Shown: positions 20,578 through 29,307, counted from the first letter of the stretch. The stretch is 64,000 nucleotides of DNA from Thermocatellispora tengchongensis (GCF_014202315.1 NZ_JACHGN010000029.1:62001-126000), one strand, 5' to 3'. Translations and numbers: made by a program. Notes: a model not told the origin generated them from the letters alone.

Positions 20578-20790
20578 CGACATGGGCGAACGCCCCCGGG
20601 GAGGTGGCGAACGCCACCGCGGGGAGGCGGGCGAACACCCCTTCCGGGGAGGTGGGTGAACGCCCCTCCGGGGAGGTGAGCGAACGCCCCTTCGGGAGGC
20701 GGGCGAACGCCCCCCGGGGAGACGGGCGAACGCCCCCCGGGGAGACGGGCGAATGCCTCTTCGGGGAGGTGGGTGAGCGGCCGAAGGGGT
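20578..20790. repeat. 22-25-bp tandem repeat upstream of guaB, about eight copies
   Basis: About eight imperfect copies of GGGCGAACGCCCC followed by a variable CC/TTCC and GGGGAGGT or GGGGAGAC. Unit length varies between 22 and 25 bp, so no single frame is conserved, which argues against coding. Each unit contains a GGGCG...CGCCC mini-palindrome. The tract ends ~90 bp upstream of the guaB start. Confidence 0.85.
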
Positions 20791-20860
20791 GGGCCCGCGG
20801 CCCGGGGGCGACGATCCCCACGAACCGCCGTCCGCGCCTCCGCGGGCCCACGCGCAAAAG

Positions 20861-20901
20861 CCGGGGGATCGGACGGTCGGTGATTCCGTCCGATCCCCCG
20901 G
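20861..20901. other. Perfect 16-bp hairpin in a divergent promoter region
   Basis: CCGGGGGATCGGACGG and its exact reverse complement are separated by 9 nt. It has the strength of a terminator but sits between two divergently transcribed genes, so neither flanking gene ends here. Confidence 0.8.
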
Positions 20902-21031
20902 CCATCGGCACCATGACGGCGTCCGCGCCACCGGATCCCCCTCCGTCTCCTGGCGGCGTGCGGGCGGGTCATGAGCGATGCCGACGCTGTGTCAAGCGTG
21001 CGTCACCCGTTGTCCGGCCGCAATGTGAGAA

Positions 21032-21045
21032 CGTGCAATTGCACG
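21032..21045. promoter_or_regulatory. 14-bp palindrome, candidate operator
   Basis: CGTGCAATTGCACG is a perfect palindrome, AT-rich in the centre, about 100 bp upstream of the TrmB/LuxR-type regulator. A partial half-site (GTTGCA) follows a few bases downstream. Autoregulation is a guess. Confidence 0.45.
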
Positions 21046-21145
21046 AAGTTGCATTCAGGACCGGCGAGTCACGGCAAGGCCCGGACAATCACGGCCTCCC
21101 GAGTTATTCTCGCGACACGTCATGTCATCTCAGGAGCCCCCGCCG

Positions 21146-22168
21146 ATGCGCAATGACTCCCACACTGTGCCGGATTCGCTGGAAAGCCTGGGCCTCACTC
21201 CCGCGCAGACGACGCTCTACACCGCGCTGCTCCGGCTGCACCGCGCCTCCCTCGCGGAGCTGGCCGAGGCCGTGGACCGGCCCGAGGAGCCGCTCGGCCA
21301 CCAGCTCGCCGCGCTGGTCCGGCTGGGCGTGGTGGACCAGCAGTCCGGGGAGTACTTCGCCCGCCATCCGGCCGGGGCGCTGGGGCGGCTGATCGCCGAG
21401 CGGCTCGACCGGCTGGCGGAGGAGAGCCGGCGCATCGACTCCGCGCTCGGCTCGATCCGCACCCTGATGCGCGACTACGACGCCGGCCACGACTACCGGC
21501 GCGGCCCGTTCCCGGTCGAGCTGGTCAGCGGCGCCGACGAGCTGTACGAGAGCGTGGTCGGCATGGCGGTCAACGCTCCCCCGCTCGAACTGCTCACCGC
21601 CATTCCCGACCAGCGCACGGTGGCCGACTTCGCCCGCAAGTACGCCGACCAGTGGATCGACGCCCACCGCCACGGCCTGCTGTCGCTGCGCGCGCTGCTG
21701 CCCGTCGGCTCGCTCACCGTGAGCGGGCTGCGCGAGAAGCTGCGGATGCTCACCGAGGCGGGCGCGCGGGTGCGCACCCTGGACCGGGTGCCGAGCTGGT
21801 TCTTCACCGCGGGCCAGGACGCGGCCGGGCTGCCGGCGCAGTGGGGCGGCAATCTGCCCGAGAACGCCTACAACTACTACTACGTGCGCGCGCCGATCGT
21901 CGTGGGCGTGCTCAGGTCGTTGTTCGGCGAACTTTGGGCGCGGGCCGAGCCGCTGCCGTGGGCCGAGGCCGCCGACGGCGCGATCCAGGTGCTCCGGCTG
22001 GCGGCGCAGGGCCTGCCGGACGAGACCATAGCCCGGCACCTGGGCGTCTCCGTGCGTACGGTGCGCGCGCGGTTCGCCGAGGCGATGGCCGACCTCGGTG
22101 CGCAGTCACGCTTCCACGCCGGTGTGGAGGCCGCGCGGCGCGGCTGGCTCGACGACGGCAAACCGTAG
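21146..22168 (+). CDS. TrmB-like / LuxR-type transcriptional regulator
   Basis: A 340-residue regulator with DNA-binding elements at both ends. Residues ~10-75 form a TrmB-like winged helix (LGLTPAQTTLYTALLRL). The middle resembles the phospholipase D-like domain seen in TrmB proteins. The C-terminal LuxR-type helix-turn-helix has LAAQGLPDETIARHLGVSVRTVRARF. This TrmB-plus-LuxR layout recurs in actinomycetes. The ATG at 21146 is chosen because AGGAG lies 10 nt upstream, whereas the earlier ATG lacks a ribosome site. Target genes are unknown. Confidence 0.85.
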   Translation: MRNDSHTVPDSLESLGLTPAQTTLYTALLRLHRASLAELAEAVDRPEEPLGHQLAALVRLGVVDQQSGEYFARHPAGALGRLIAERLDRLAEESRRIDSALGSIRTLMRDYDAGHDYRRGPFPVELVSGADELYESVVGMAVNAPPLELLTAIPDQRTVADFARKYADQWIDAHRHGLLSLRALLPVGSLTVSGLREKLRMLTEAGARVRTLDRVPSWFFTAGQDAAGLPAQWGGNLPENAYNYYYVRAPIVVGVLRSLFGELWARAEPLPWAEAADGAIQVLRLAAQGLPDETIARHLGVSVRTVRARFAEAMADLGAQSRFHAGVEAARRGWLDDGKP

Positions 22169-22251
22169 TCTCGTCATGGCGCCGCCCACCGAGCGCGAGC
22201 GGGGAGCACCCTATAGGCTCTGTCCCCATAGTCGTTGACAAGGTGGGATGT

Positions 22252-22626
22252 GTGGAAGATCTGCCCCGCGACCCGTTCGCGGACGATCCAGAAGACCCGG
22301 CGGAGGCCCTGGGCCGGCTCGACGACAGCGAGCCGCTGACCCCGGCCGAGCGTGACGAGGCCATCACCGACCTCGCCGACGTCGAGGTGTTCCGCTCCCT
22401 GCTGGAGCCGCAGGGAGTGCTCGGGCTTGTGCTCGACTGCCCTGAATGCGGCGAACAGCACTACTTCGACTGGGAACTGCTGCGGGGCAACCTCCGCCAG
22501 ATGATCGACAACGGCCAGCCGCAGGTGCACGAGCCCGCGTTCCAGCCCGACCCGGCCAACTACGTGAGCTGGGAGTACGCCCGCGGCTACGTCGATGGGG
22601 TCATCGACACCGAAGAGCGCCGCTGA
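22252..22626 (+). CDS. DUF5319 family protein
   Basis: A 124-residue, acidic, cytoplasmic protein with a GTG start (GVEDLPRDPFADDP is the usual family beginning). LTPAERDEAITDLADVEVFRSLLEPQGVLG and CPECGEQHYFDW with a CxxC pair are conserved features of DUF5319, which is confined to actinobacteria. No activity is known; the CxxC could bind zinc. The 3' end overlaps by 40 bp the end of the convergent RsdA-like gene downstream of the sigma factor, an association that recurs in actinomycetes. Confidence 0.82.
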   Translation: MEDLPRDPFADDPEDPAEALGRLDDSEPLTPAERDEAITDLADVEVFRSLLEPQGVLGLVLDCPECGEQHYFDWELLRGNLRQMIDNGQPQVHEPAFQPDPANYVSWEYARGYVDGVIDTEERR

Positions 22627-22940
22627 CCGGCGTCGTCGCGCCTGTCGTCCACGTCGTCGATCAGCGCGGCGAGCAGGCGTACGGCCGGGTCGCCCGCGTC
22701 GCCCGGCACACCCTCACGGCGCGCCAGCGCCTCGACGATCGCATCGGTGACGAGCACCAGCGAGGGGTCATCGAGCCCGGGACCATCCAGCCCGGGACGA
22801 TCCAGCCCAGGACAATCCAGCCCGGGACCGTCCTGCCCGGAACGATCCAGCCCGGGACCGTCCAGCCCTGAGCCGTCGTGCTCCGGCTCCCACCCTCGCA
22901 CGCGTCTTCGCGCCGGCCCCTCGGGCCCGACGTCGGTCAA
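22587..22940 (-). CDS. Short RsdA-like protein, candidate truncated anti-sigma factor
   Basis: A TTG start overlaps the sigma-factor stop codon (TTGA), so translation is probably coupled. The 117-residue product begins with a charged segment, followed by seven copies of a five-residue GLD-x-P repeat (residues 25-59; 15-bp units at 22764-22868). [20 protein letters not shown] and [15 protein letters not shown] come next, resembling the sigma-binding N-terminus of actinobacterial RsdA anti-sigma factors. Full-length RsdA has a transmembrane helix and an external domain, and both are missing here. Possibilities are a soluble anti-sigma fragment, a decaying gene, or a coincidental frame. Confidence 0.5.
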   Translation of the reverse strand: MTDVGPEGPARRRVRGWEPEHDGSGLDGPGLDRSGQDGPGLDCPGLDRPGLDGPGLDDPSLVLVTDAIVEALARREGVPGDAGDPAVRLLAALIDDVDDRRDDAGQRRSSVSMTPST

Positions 22941-23593
22941 GCTATCGACTCCAGCTCGGCCATCGCGCGCAGCCTGGCCAGCGCCCTGTGCTGGGCCACT
23001 CGAACAGCACCTGGTGACATGCCCAGTACATTACCGGTCTCCTCGGCCGACAATCCCGACACCACCCGGAGAATGATCAGCTCCCGCTGGTTGTCGGGCA
23101 GCCGCGACAGCAGCCTGCGCGCGTGCTCGGCCTCGATGTAGCGCACCACGGTCTCCTCCGGGCCGGGGCCCTCGTCGGGCCCGTCGGGGAGGTCCTGGGT
23201 GGGCACGGCGGAGCGTACGGAGCTGCGCAGGGCGTCGGCGACCTTGTGCGAGGCGATCCCGAACACGAAGGACGCGAAGGGCCTGCCCATGTCGCGATAG
23301 CGCGGCAGCGCCGACAGGACGGCTATGCACACTTCCTGCGCCACGTCATCGGCAATGTGATACTGACCCGAAACTCGGCCTAGTCGGGCGCGGCAATAAC
23401 GCACCACCATCGGGCGCAACTGCCCGAGCAGACTTTCGATCGCACGGCGATCTCCCTGAACGGCCAGGCTCGTCAGTTCCCTGAGGTCGGACTCATCCGA
23501 TCTCGTCGCAAGCCTTACCCCACCTATGGCGTCGGCGACGCGTCCCTCGGTCACGTTAGGCATGATGCCCGCACTGATCGAGCCTGTCGTCAT
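22937..23593 (-). CDS. ShbA/SigD-like sigma-70 family factor
   Basis: A 218-residue sigma factor with region 2 ([19 protein letters not shown], then [18 protein letters not shown]) and region 4 ([28 protein letters not shown], with the HTH ending [14 protein letters not shown]). This pattern and the location near groESL and guaB match mycobacterial SigD and Streptomyces ShbA, the factor that drives transcription of the principal sigma gene hrdB. The start is uncertain: ATG 23593 or an in-frame ATG 30 bp later, with no clear ribosome site for either. AT-rich palindromes lie upstream. Confidence 0.9.
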   Translation of the reverse strand: MTTGSISAGIMPNVTEGRVADAIGGVRLATRSDESDLRELTSLAVQGDRRAIESLLGQLRPMVVRYCRARLGRVSGQYHIADDVAQEVCIAVLSALPRYRDMGRPFASFVFGIASHKVADALRSSVRSAVPTQDLPDGPDEGPGPEETVVRYIEAEHARRLLSRLPDNQRELIILRVVSGLSAEETGNVLGMSPGAVRVAQHRALARLRAMAELESIA

Positions 23594-23673
23594 AGCGAAC
23601 GGCTACGGATTGGTCACATTGAGGGGACGATAACGGGGGGTAATCGAATGGCAACTCTAAGGATTATGCCGTG

Positions 23674-23699
23674 TGAAATATTTCATGGCATTACGTAAT
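23674..23699. promoter_or_regulatory. Two AT-rich palindromes upstream of the sigma gene
   Basis: TGAAATATTTCA (23674-23685) and ATTACGTAAT (23690-23699) are perfect palindromes four bases apart. They sit about 80-105 bp upstream of the sigma-factor start, in one of the most AT-rich patches of the window. They are plausible operator or promoter elements. Confidence 0.5.
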
Positions 23700-23924
23700 T
23701 TGCCGCTTATTGTCATGGGTCCGCGACGCTTTGGGCCCTGTCCAGGTTTACGGCAAATCTCCGGTTCCTCCGCCCGGCTCCCGAGGCCGCCCTCAGCGTA
23801 CGACCCGGCGCGGCGGGGCGCCACAGGCCCCGGCCGGGCGCTGCAGAGCCGCGGCGGGGCACTACAGGGCTCAGGAGCGCGGCGGGGCGCCGTGGGGGCG
23901 GGCGGAAGCGCCCTGGACACGCGA

Positions 23925-23962
23925 ACGGCCCGCGTCCTCTCGGGGGAGGGGACACGGGCCGT
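23925..23962 (-). terminator. Terminator downstream of groL
   Basis: A 13-bp stem (ACGGCCCGCGTCC paired with GGACACGGGCCGT, one mismatch) with a 12-nt loop lies about 50 bp after the groL stop codon. Confidence 0.7.
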
Positions 23963-24009
23963 ACGCGCGAGGTCCGCCGTGACGCCGTGCGTCAGGGCGC
24001 GAGGGGCGG

Positions 24010-25656
<1,647 letters not shown>

Positions 25657-25733
25657 TCAAAGCCCCGGGACTTCACCTGAAGCGCCCGGGGCCCGATACG
25701 TCATCTGCTTGGTAAGTCCCGCTGGTGGGGTGC

Positions 25734-26045
25734 TTACTTCTCGATGATGGCGAGCACGTCACGGGCGGAGAGCACGAGGTACTCCTCGCCGCCGTACTTC
25801 ACCTCGGTGCCGCCGTACTTGCTGTAGAGAACGATGTCCCCCTCGGCGACGTCGAGCGGAATGCGCTTCTCGCCGTCCTCGTCCCAGTTGCCCGGCCCCA
25901 CGGCGAGGACCTTGCCCTCCTGGGGCTTCTCCTTGGCGGTGTCCGGGATCACCAGACCGGACGCGGTCGTCTGCTCCGCCTCCAGCGGCTGAACCACGAT
26001 GCGGTCGCCAAGCGGCTTAACGGGAACCTTGGTGGCGGTCGTCAC
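25734..26045 (-). CDS. groES: Co-chaperonin GroES
   Basis: A 103-residue heptameric lid for GroEL. It starts with GTG preceded by [33 protein letters not shown] contains the mobile loop, and [24 protein letters not shown] is the conserved C-terminal half. It is the first gene of the groES-groL operon, about 100 bp ahead of groL, with a CIRCE element upstream. Confidence 0.97.
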   Translation of the reverse strand: MTTATKVPVKPLGDRIVVQPLEAEQTTASGLVIPDTAKEKPQEGKVLAVGPGNWDEDGEKRIPLDVAEGDIVLYSKYGGTEVKYGGEEYLVLSARDVLAIIEK

Positions 26046-26133
26046 GATCGGACCTCCCCTTCAGATTTGTGATGTAGAGCTGAAGAGGCGACCAGCGGCC
26101 TGCCGTCGCGGGTGTCAGACCTGCCTCGTCGCT

Positions 26134-26162
26134 GTTGGCACTCTCGATGGGAGAGTGCCAAC
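26134..26162. promoter_or_regulatory. CIRCE element (HrcA operator)
   Basis: GTTGGCACTCTC and GAGAGTGCCAAC form an inverted repeat; the core is GCACTC-N9-GAGTGC, the actinobacterial form of CIRCE. It lies ~90 bp upstream of groES and should bind the heat-shock repressor HrcA. Confidence 0.92.
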
Positions 26163-26303
26163 ACGAAACAGTATGCAAGGGTGCGCGAGTCGTCAACACG
26201 AACCGCCCGCAGGTCAGCACTGGTCCGGTACGCCCTGAGGGGAATCCGGCGAACGGCCCGGATCCACGCGCGCGGGGCCGATGCCCCCTGCCCGGAGACG
26301 CCG

Positions 26304-26336
26304 ACGAGGGCCGGCGCATACTGCACCGGCCCTCGT
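26304..26336 (-). terminator. Terminator of small secreted protein gene 1
   Basis: A perfect 11-bp stem (ACGAGGGCCGG / CCGGCCCTCGT) with an 11-nt loop, about 70 bp downstream of the stop codon of the first array gene. Confidence 0.75.
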
Positions 26337-26405
26337 GCCAAGGGCGTCCCCGCCGATCACGGGCGCGCGCCCGCCGGATGACACCCCTTGTGGCGCCGCT
26401 GGTCG

Positions 26406-26654
26406 TTAGTTCTGCCGCGCGCTGATGCTGCAGTCCACCGGGTCGCGGTGCACGATGGATATCGGGGCGAGCGGGATGAGCGTCACCAGGACGTCGCCGA
26501 TCGCGTGGTTGCCGCAGACGATCACGTTGCCGGACTGCTCCGCGACGTCCACGTCGCGGGGCGGCCAGGGGGCCGCGGCCTGGGCCGGCCCGGCGAACGC
26601 GAAGCCGGCGAACGCCGCCGCCGCGACTCCGCCGAGTACGAGCTTCTTGAGCAT
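26406..26654 (-). CDS. Small secreted two-cysteine protein, array member 1
   Basis: An 82-residue precursor. MLKKLVLGG starts a classic signal peptide cleaved after AGPAQA, leaving ~57 residues. The mature part reads APWPP..DV, then VAEQSGNVIVCGNHAIGDV, a hydrophobic segment LVTLIPLAPI, and a final VDCSISARQN. The two cysteines probably form a disulphide. Four paralogues follow in tandem. CGN recalls chaplins, but the spacing to the second Cys (about 23 residues) and the rest do not match Pfam chaplins as I know them. Its promoter is the most diverged of the array. Confidence 0.85.
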   Translation of the reverse strand: MLKKLVLGGVAAAAFAGFAFAGPAQAAAPWPPRDVDVAEQSGNVIVCGNHAIGDVLVTLIPLAPISIVHRDPVDCSISARQN

Positions 26655-26723
26655 AATCAGTCTCCCCGATCGATCTCGGTTCGAGAATCAGCCCGAACCA
26701 CCTGAACGCCGTTTCCGGCAGGC

Positions 26724-26729
26724 AGCAGA
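26724..26729 (-). promoter_or_regulatory. Degenerate -10-like element of array member 1
   Basis: Read on the minus strand this is TCTGCT, at the position where the other four members have TCTACT. No good -35 is visible, although the downstream leader motif GGTGGTTCGGG (26692-26702) is intact. Confidence 0.35.
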
Positions 26730-27007
26730 CCGATCCATCCGGCGAGCATCGAATCAATGGCTCGCCCGTTTGCTTCTGGAAGTGACGCGTCTTCGGGGCC
26801 GCGCCACCCGGCCCCGGCGACTGCTGTCGGAAATCGAAAGACCGCGGGTCACGCTCCCCGCCGGGACGGAGACGTACCGTGAAACGGGCGTCGCGGCCTT
26901 TTCCCGCCACCGGTCCTTCCGCCTCGCGGTCGAGGCGGCGCGGAACCCGTGAAAAGGCTCCTCGCCCCGGTCGTCACCGCCCGAATTCCCACGGCCTCCG
27001 GTGACCG

Positions 27008-27036
27008 GCCTGCCCGCTCCGGGCGAGCGGGCAGGC
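27008..27036 (-). terminator. Terminator of array member 2
   Basis: A perfect 12-bp stem (GCCTGCCCGCTC / GAGCGGGCAGGC) with a 5-nt loop lies 10 bp downstream of the stop codon. Confidence 0.85.
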
Positions 27037-27046
27037 GGCCGGCCGG

Positions 27047-27298
27047 CTAGTTCTGGATGACGCGGACGCCGCAGTCCACGCCGTCGCGGTCCGCCTGAGT
27101 CACCGGGGTGAGCGGGACGAGGAGGATGAGGATGTCACCGATGGCCTGGTTGCCGCAGACGATGGTGTTCCCCGACTGCTCCGAGACGTTGACGTCGCCC
27201 CCACCCGGCCACGGCGCGTCGGCCTGCGCGGGAGTGGTGAGACCCAGGCCCGCGAAGGCGGCCAGGGCGGCCCCGCCGAGCACGAGTTTCTTGAGCAT
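27047..27298 (-). CDS. Small secreted two-cysteine protein, array member 2
   Basis: An 83-residue precursor. The ATG at 27298 follows GGAGATAGCC and yields MLKKLVLGGAALAAFAGLGL, the same signal peptide as its paralogues; a longer upstream frame is not needed. The mature protein has APWPGGGDVNVSEQSGNTIV, CGNQAIGDILILLVPLTPVT and DGVDCGVRVIQN. The strongly hydrophobic, beta-prone middle between two cysteines suggests self-association or surface binding, as in chaplins and hydrophobin-like proteins; this is inference. It has its own promoter and terminator. Confidence 0.88.
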   Translation of the reverse strand: MLKKLVLGGAALAAFAGLGLTTPAQADAPWPGGGDVNVSEQSGNTIVCGNQAIGDILILLVPLTPVTQADRDGVDCGVRVIQN

Positions 27299-27365
27299 GG
27301 CTATCTCCTGATCGATCTCGGTGTGAAAATCGGGCCCGAACCCAGTTGAAGCCGAGCCGATAGAC

Positions 27366-27394
27366 AGTAGACCGAGTCGAGAAACGAATATCAA
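27366..27394 (-). promoter_or_regulatory. Promoter of array member 2
   Basis: On the minus strand: TTGATA, 17-bp spacer, TCTACT. The -10 lies ~68 bp upstream of the ATG. An A/T-rich element (TGTAAAATAA on the plus strand, 27414-27423) sits ~20 bp further upstream, matching the other members. Confidence 0.6.
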
Positions 27395-27516
27395 GCGACG
27401 ATGCACCCGTAGCTGTAAAATAACGTCTATGCGTTGTAACTTGTTTTTGACACTCCAAGAGAGCCGCGAACCGGATCGCCAGGCGAAATGACCCCATCAA
27501 TTCGGGCAACATAGAA

Positions 27517-27556
27517 GAAGTGGGCACCGCGACCTTTTCGCCGCGATGCCCACTTC
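27517..27556 (-). terminator. Terminator of array member 3
   Basis: A 10-bp perfect outer stem (GAAGTGGGCA / TGCCCACTTC) continues after one mismatch with CGCG/CGCG around a central loop. It is ~90 bp downstream of the stop codon. Confidence 0.75.
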
Positions 27557-27643
27557 GCCTATTGTTCCGGCAATTGCCGGACGCTTCCCCCGAAAGAGGC
27601 CCATCCGTGCGCAAGCCGACGCCCGCCCCGGCGGGCAGCGGAC

Positions 27644-27901
27644 TCAGTTCCGCTGGTGCACCGTGATGCTGCAGTCCACCGGCTGGCGGCTGGCGGTGGT
27701 GACGGGAGCGAGGTTGAGCAGGGTGACCACGATGTCGCCGATGGCGTGGTTGCCACAGACGATGACGTTGCCCGACTGCTCGGCGACGTTGACGTCGTTC
27801 TCGTTCCTCGGCGGGGGCGCGTCCGCGAGGGCCGGAGCGGCCAGGCCCACACCGGCGAACGCCGCCATCGCGACACCTCCCAGCACGAACTTCTTGAGCA
27901 T
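27644..27901 (-). CDS. Small secreted two-cysteine protein, array member 3
   Basis: An 85-residue precursor with signal peptide MLKKFVLGGVAMAAFAGVGL ending at APALA. The mature segment DAPPPRNENDVNVAEQSGNV leads into CGNHAIGDIVVTLLNLAPVT and a terminal VDCSITVHQRN. It is most similar to members 1 and 4. A GGAG ribosome site precedes the ATG, and the leader carries GGTGGTTCGGG. No catalytic motif is present; a structural extracellular role is the simplest reading. Confidence 0.88.
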   Translation of the reverse strand: MLKKFVLGGVAMAAFAGVGLAAPALADAPPPRNENDVNVAEQSGNVIVCGNHAIGDIVVTLLNLAPVTTASRQPVDCSITVHQRN

Positions 27902-27962
27902 ATCAATCTCCTGATCGAATCAGATTTTCCGCCCGAACCACCCGATGGCCGGGCAGAAAGTA

Positions 27963-27992
27963 AGTAGACCCAGCCGGGGTTGCGCATAGCAA
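27963..27992 (-). promoter_or_regulatory. Promoter of array member 3
   Basis: Minus strand: TTGCTA, 18-bp spacer, TCTACT. The CGTAAAGAA element (plus strand, 28013-28021) lies 20 bp upstream of the -35. Confidence 0.65.
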
Positions 27993-28061
27993 GGCGACAG
28001 CGCGTGGCATAACGTAAAGAATCATCAAGCCTCTGCACGGTCCCGATCCCAGCATGCGAAA

Positions 28062-28098
28062 GGGCGGACACCGCGACTGTCGCCGCAGATGTCCGCCC
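28062..28098 (-). terminator. Terminator of array member 4
   Basis: A perfect 9-bp stem (GGGCGGACA / TGTCCGCCC) encloses CCGCGAC...GCCGC, the same internal motif as the member 3 terminator. It is ~150 bp from the stop codon. Confidence 0.65.
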
Positions 28099-28252
28099 CT
28101 TGCCTGCTATCCCCCCAAATTCGACATAACCCCTTTCGGGCTATGATTCCGAATTCTCAGGCGATTCCCACACCCTCCGGCGACCCTCTCGACGGCGCCG
28201 GCCGTACAGTCCGGCCGACATAGCCGCCGGAAGGGTCCCCATGGTGGTGCTG

Positions 28253-28513
28253 TCAGTTGTTGTTCTGCACGGCCTTGATGCTGCAGTCCACCGGCTCGCG
28301 GTCGGCGCTCGTGACCGGGTTGAGGTTGAGGAGGACGACGGTGATGTCGCCGATGGCCTTGTTGCCACAGACGGTCACGTTGTCAGACTGCTTGGAGACG
28401 TTGATGTTGTTCTCGTTCCCCGGCCAGGGCGTGTCCGCCAGGGCCGGAGTGACAAGGCCCAGACCGGCGAACGCCGAGACCGCGGCACCGCCCAGCACGA
28501 GCTTCTTGAGCAT
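28253..28513 (-). CDS. Small secreted two-cysteine protein, array member 4
   Basis: An 86-residue precursor. MLKKLVLGGAAVSAFAGLGL is the signal peptide, cleaved after PALA. Mature part: DTPWPGNENNINVSKQSDNVTV, CGNKAIGDITVVLLNLNPVT, REPVDCSIKAVQNNN. The start at 28513 is the ATG shared with all paralogues and has GGGAG upstream. This copy is richer in Asn and Lys than members 1-3, approaching member 5. Confidence 0.88.
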   Translation of the reverse strand: MLKKLVLGGAAVSAFAGLGLVTPALADTPWPGNENNINVSKQSDNVTVCGNKAIGDITVVLLNLNPVTSADREPVDCSIKAVQNNN

Positions 28514-28574
28514 TGAAAACTCCCGATGCGATTGAGGATTCGGCTCGAACCACCTGAAGGCCGAGCAGAAACCC

Positions 28575-28603
28575 AGTAGACCCAGGCCGGGCTCGAATCG
28601 CAA
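28575..28603 (-). promoter_or_regulatory. Promoter of array member 4
   Basis: Minus strand: TTGCGA, 17-bp spacer, TCTACT. The -10 is ~62 bp upstream of the ATG; CGTAAATAA (plus strand, 28625-28633) lies 21 bp above the -35. Confidence 0.65.
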
Positions 28604-28738
28604 GGAGACACCGCCGTACGACACCGTAAATAAAGGCCCAATGGTGTGCACGGAGCACCCAAAAGGGGATTTCCCCCCAACCCGGTTCGCCGGGAAAGGG
28701 ACCGTCAATCACGCCCCGCATAATCCCCAAAAAAGGAG

Positions 28739-28766
28739 GGGCGCCGCGGCTTTCGCCACGGCGCCC
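28739..28766. terminator. Hairpin between array members 4 and 5
   Basis: A 12-bp stem with one mismatch (GGGCGCCGCGGC / GCCACGGCGCCC) and a 4-nt loop, on the promoter-distal side of member 4 and ~200 bp after member 5. It may be a second terminator of member 5. Confidence 0.55.
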
Positions 28767-28872
28767 ATCGGTCGGCGGGGCCGTCTACGGCGGCCGAACG
28801 GCTCACCGCCGATCCACGGACGCGAGCGAACCTTTCCCGGCACCGCCTCGCGTGCTCACGGGCGAAGGCCGA

Positions 28873-28913
28873 CCACGGTCGGGGCGGTCGCATCGTCCCC
28901 GCCCTGACCGTGG
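28873..28913 (-). terminator. Terminator of array member 5
   Basis: CCACGGTC-GGGGCGG pairs with CCCCGCC-CT-GACCGTGG (two-base bulge). The hairpin lies ~55 bp after the stop codon. Confidence 0.65.
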
Positions 28914-28968
28914 AGACCCGTCACACCCGCGCGCACCCACAGCGTCGCGAAGGTTTCGCCGTCCGAGC

Positions 28969-29241
28969 TCAGTCGTTGTCGTTGTTCTGGGTGACCTTGT
29001 TGCCGCAGTCGGTGTCCTTGTCGCTGTTGCCAGTCGACGGCGAAAGCGTCAGGACGTTGACGGCGACGTAGTCGATGAGCGAGTTACCACAGACGTTGGC
29101 CGAGTCGCCGATCACCGAGCTGTTGGTCTGGTTGGTGTTGCTCGGCCACGGGTCGCGCCCGCCCGCCTGCGCCGGGCCGGCCAGGACCAGACCGGAGAAT
29201 CCCGCAACCACCGCGCCGACGGCGAGGACCTTCTTAAGCAT
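28969..29241 (-). CDS. Small secreted two-cysteine protein, array member 5 (divergent)
   Basis: A 90-residue precursor with signal peptide MLKKVLAVGAVVAGFSGLVL ending at GPAQA. The mature part keeps the plan, with DPWPSNTNQTNSSVIGDSAN, VCGNSLIDYVAVNVLTLSPS and DTDCGNKVTQNNDND. It has diverged from members 1-4: the SEQSGN block is replaced and Asn/Asp are abundant. VCGNSL is the closest approach in the array to the chaplin VCGN[ST] motif. GGAG precedes the ATG. Confidence 0.85.
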   Translation of the reverse strand: MLKKVLAVGAVVAGFSGLVLAGPAQAGGRDPWPSNTNQTNSSVIGDSANVCGNSLIDYVAVNVLTLSPSTGNSDKDTDCGNKVTQNNDND

Positions 29242-29307
29242 CTCTATCTCCTGCTGTTTCGTCTTCGATGGTGACAGCCCACACCCGATGAAGTCTGGGC
29301 TATTCCT

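Larger units (their letters stand above)
23594..24009. other. Upstream region of the sigma gene and 3' region of groL
   Basis: This 416-bp space holds two AT-rich palindromes near the sigma gene, a GC-rich middle with recurring GCGGCGGGGC blocks, and the groL terminator hairpin. No gene is supported. Confidence 0.65.

Noticed and set aside
23790..23912. A coding gene in the GC-rich block between the sigma gene and groL
   Set aside because: Frames are open on both strands because of GCGGCGGGGC blocks, with no domain, ribosome site or codon-bias evidence.
26406..29241. Straight assignment of the five small proteins as chaplins or rodlins
   Set aside because: Only the CGN tripeptide and the general plan agree; the spacing between cysteines and the conserved SEQSGN and VDC blocks do not match the families as I know them.
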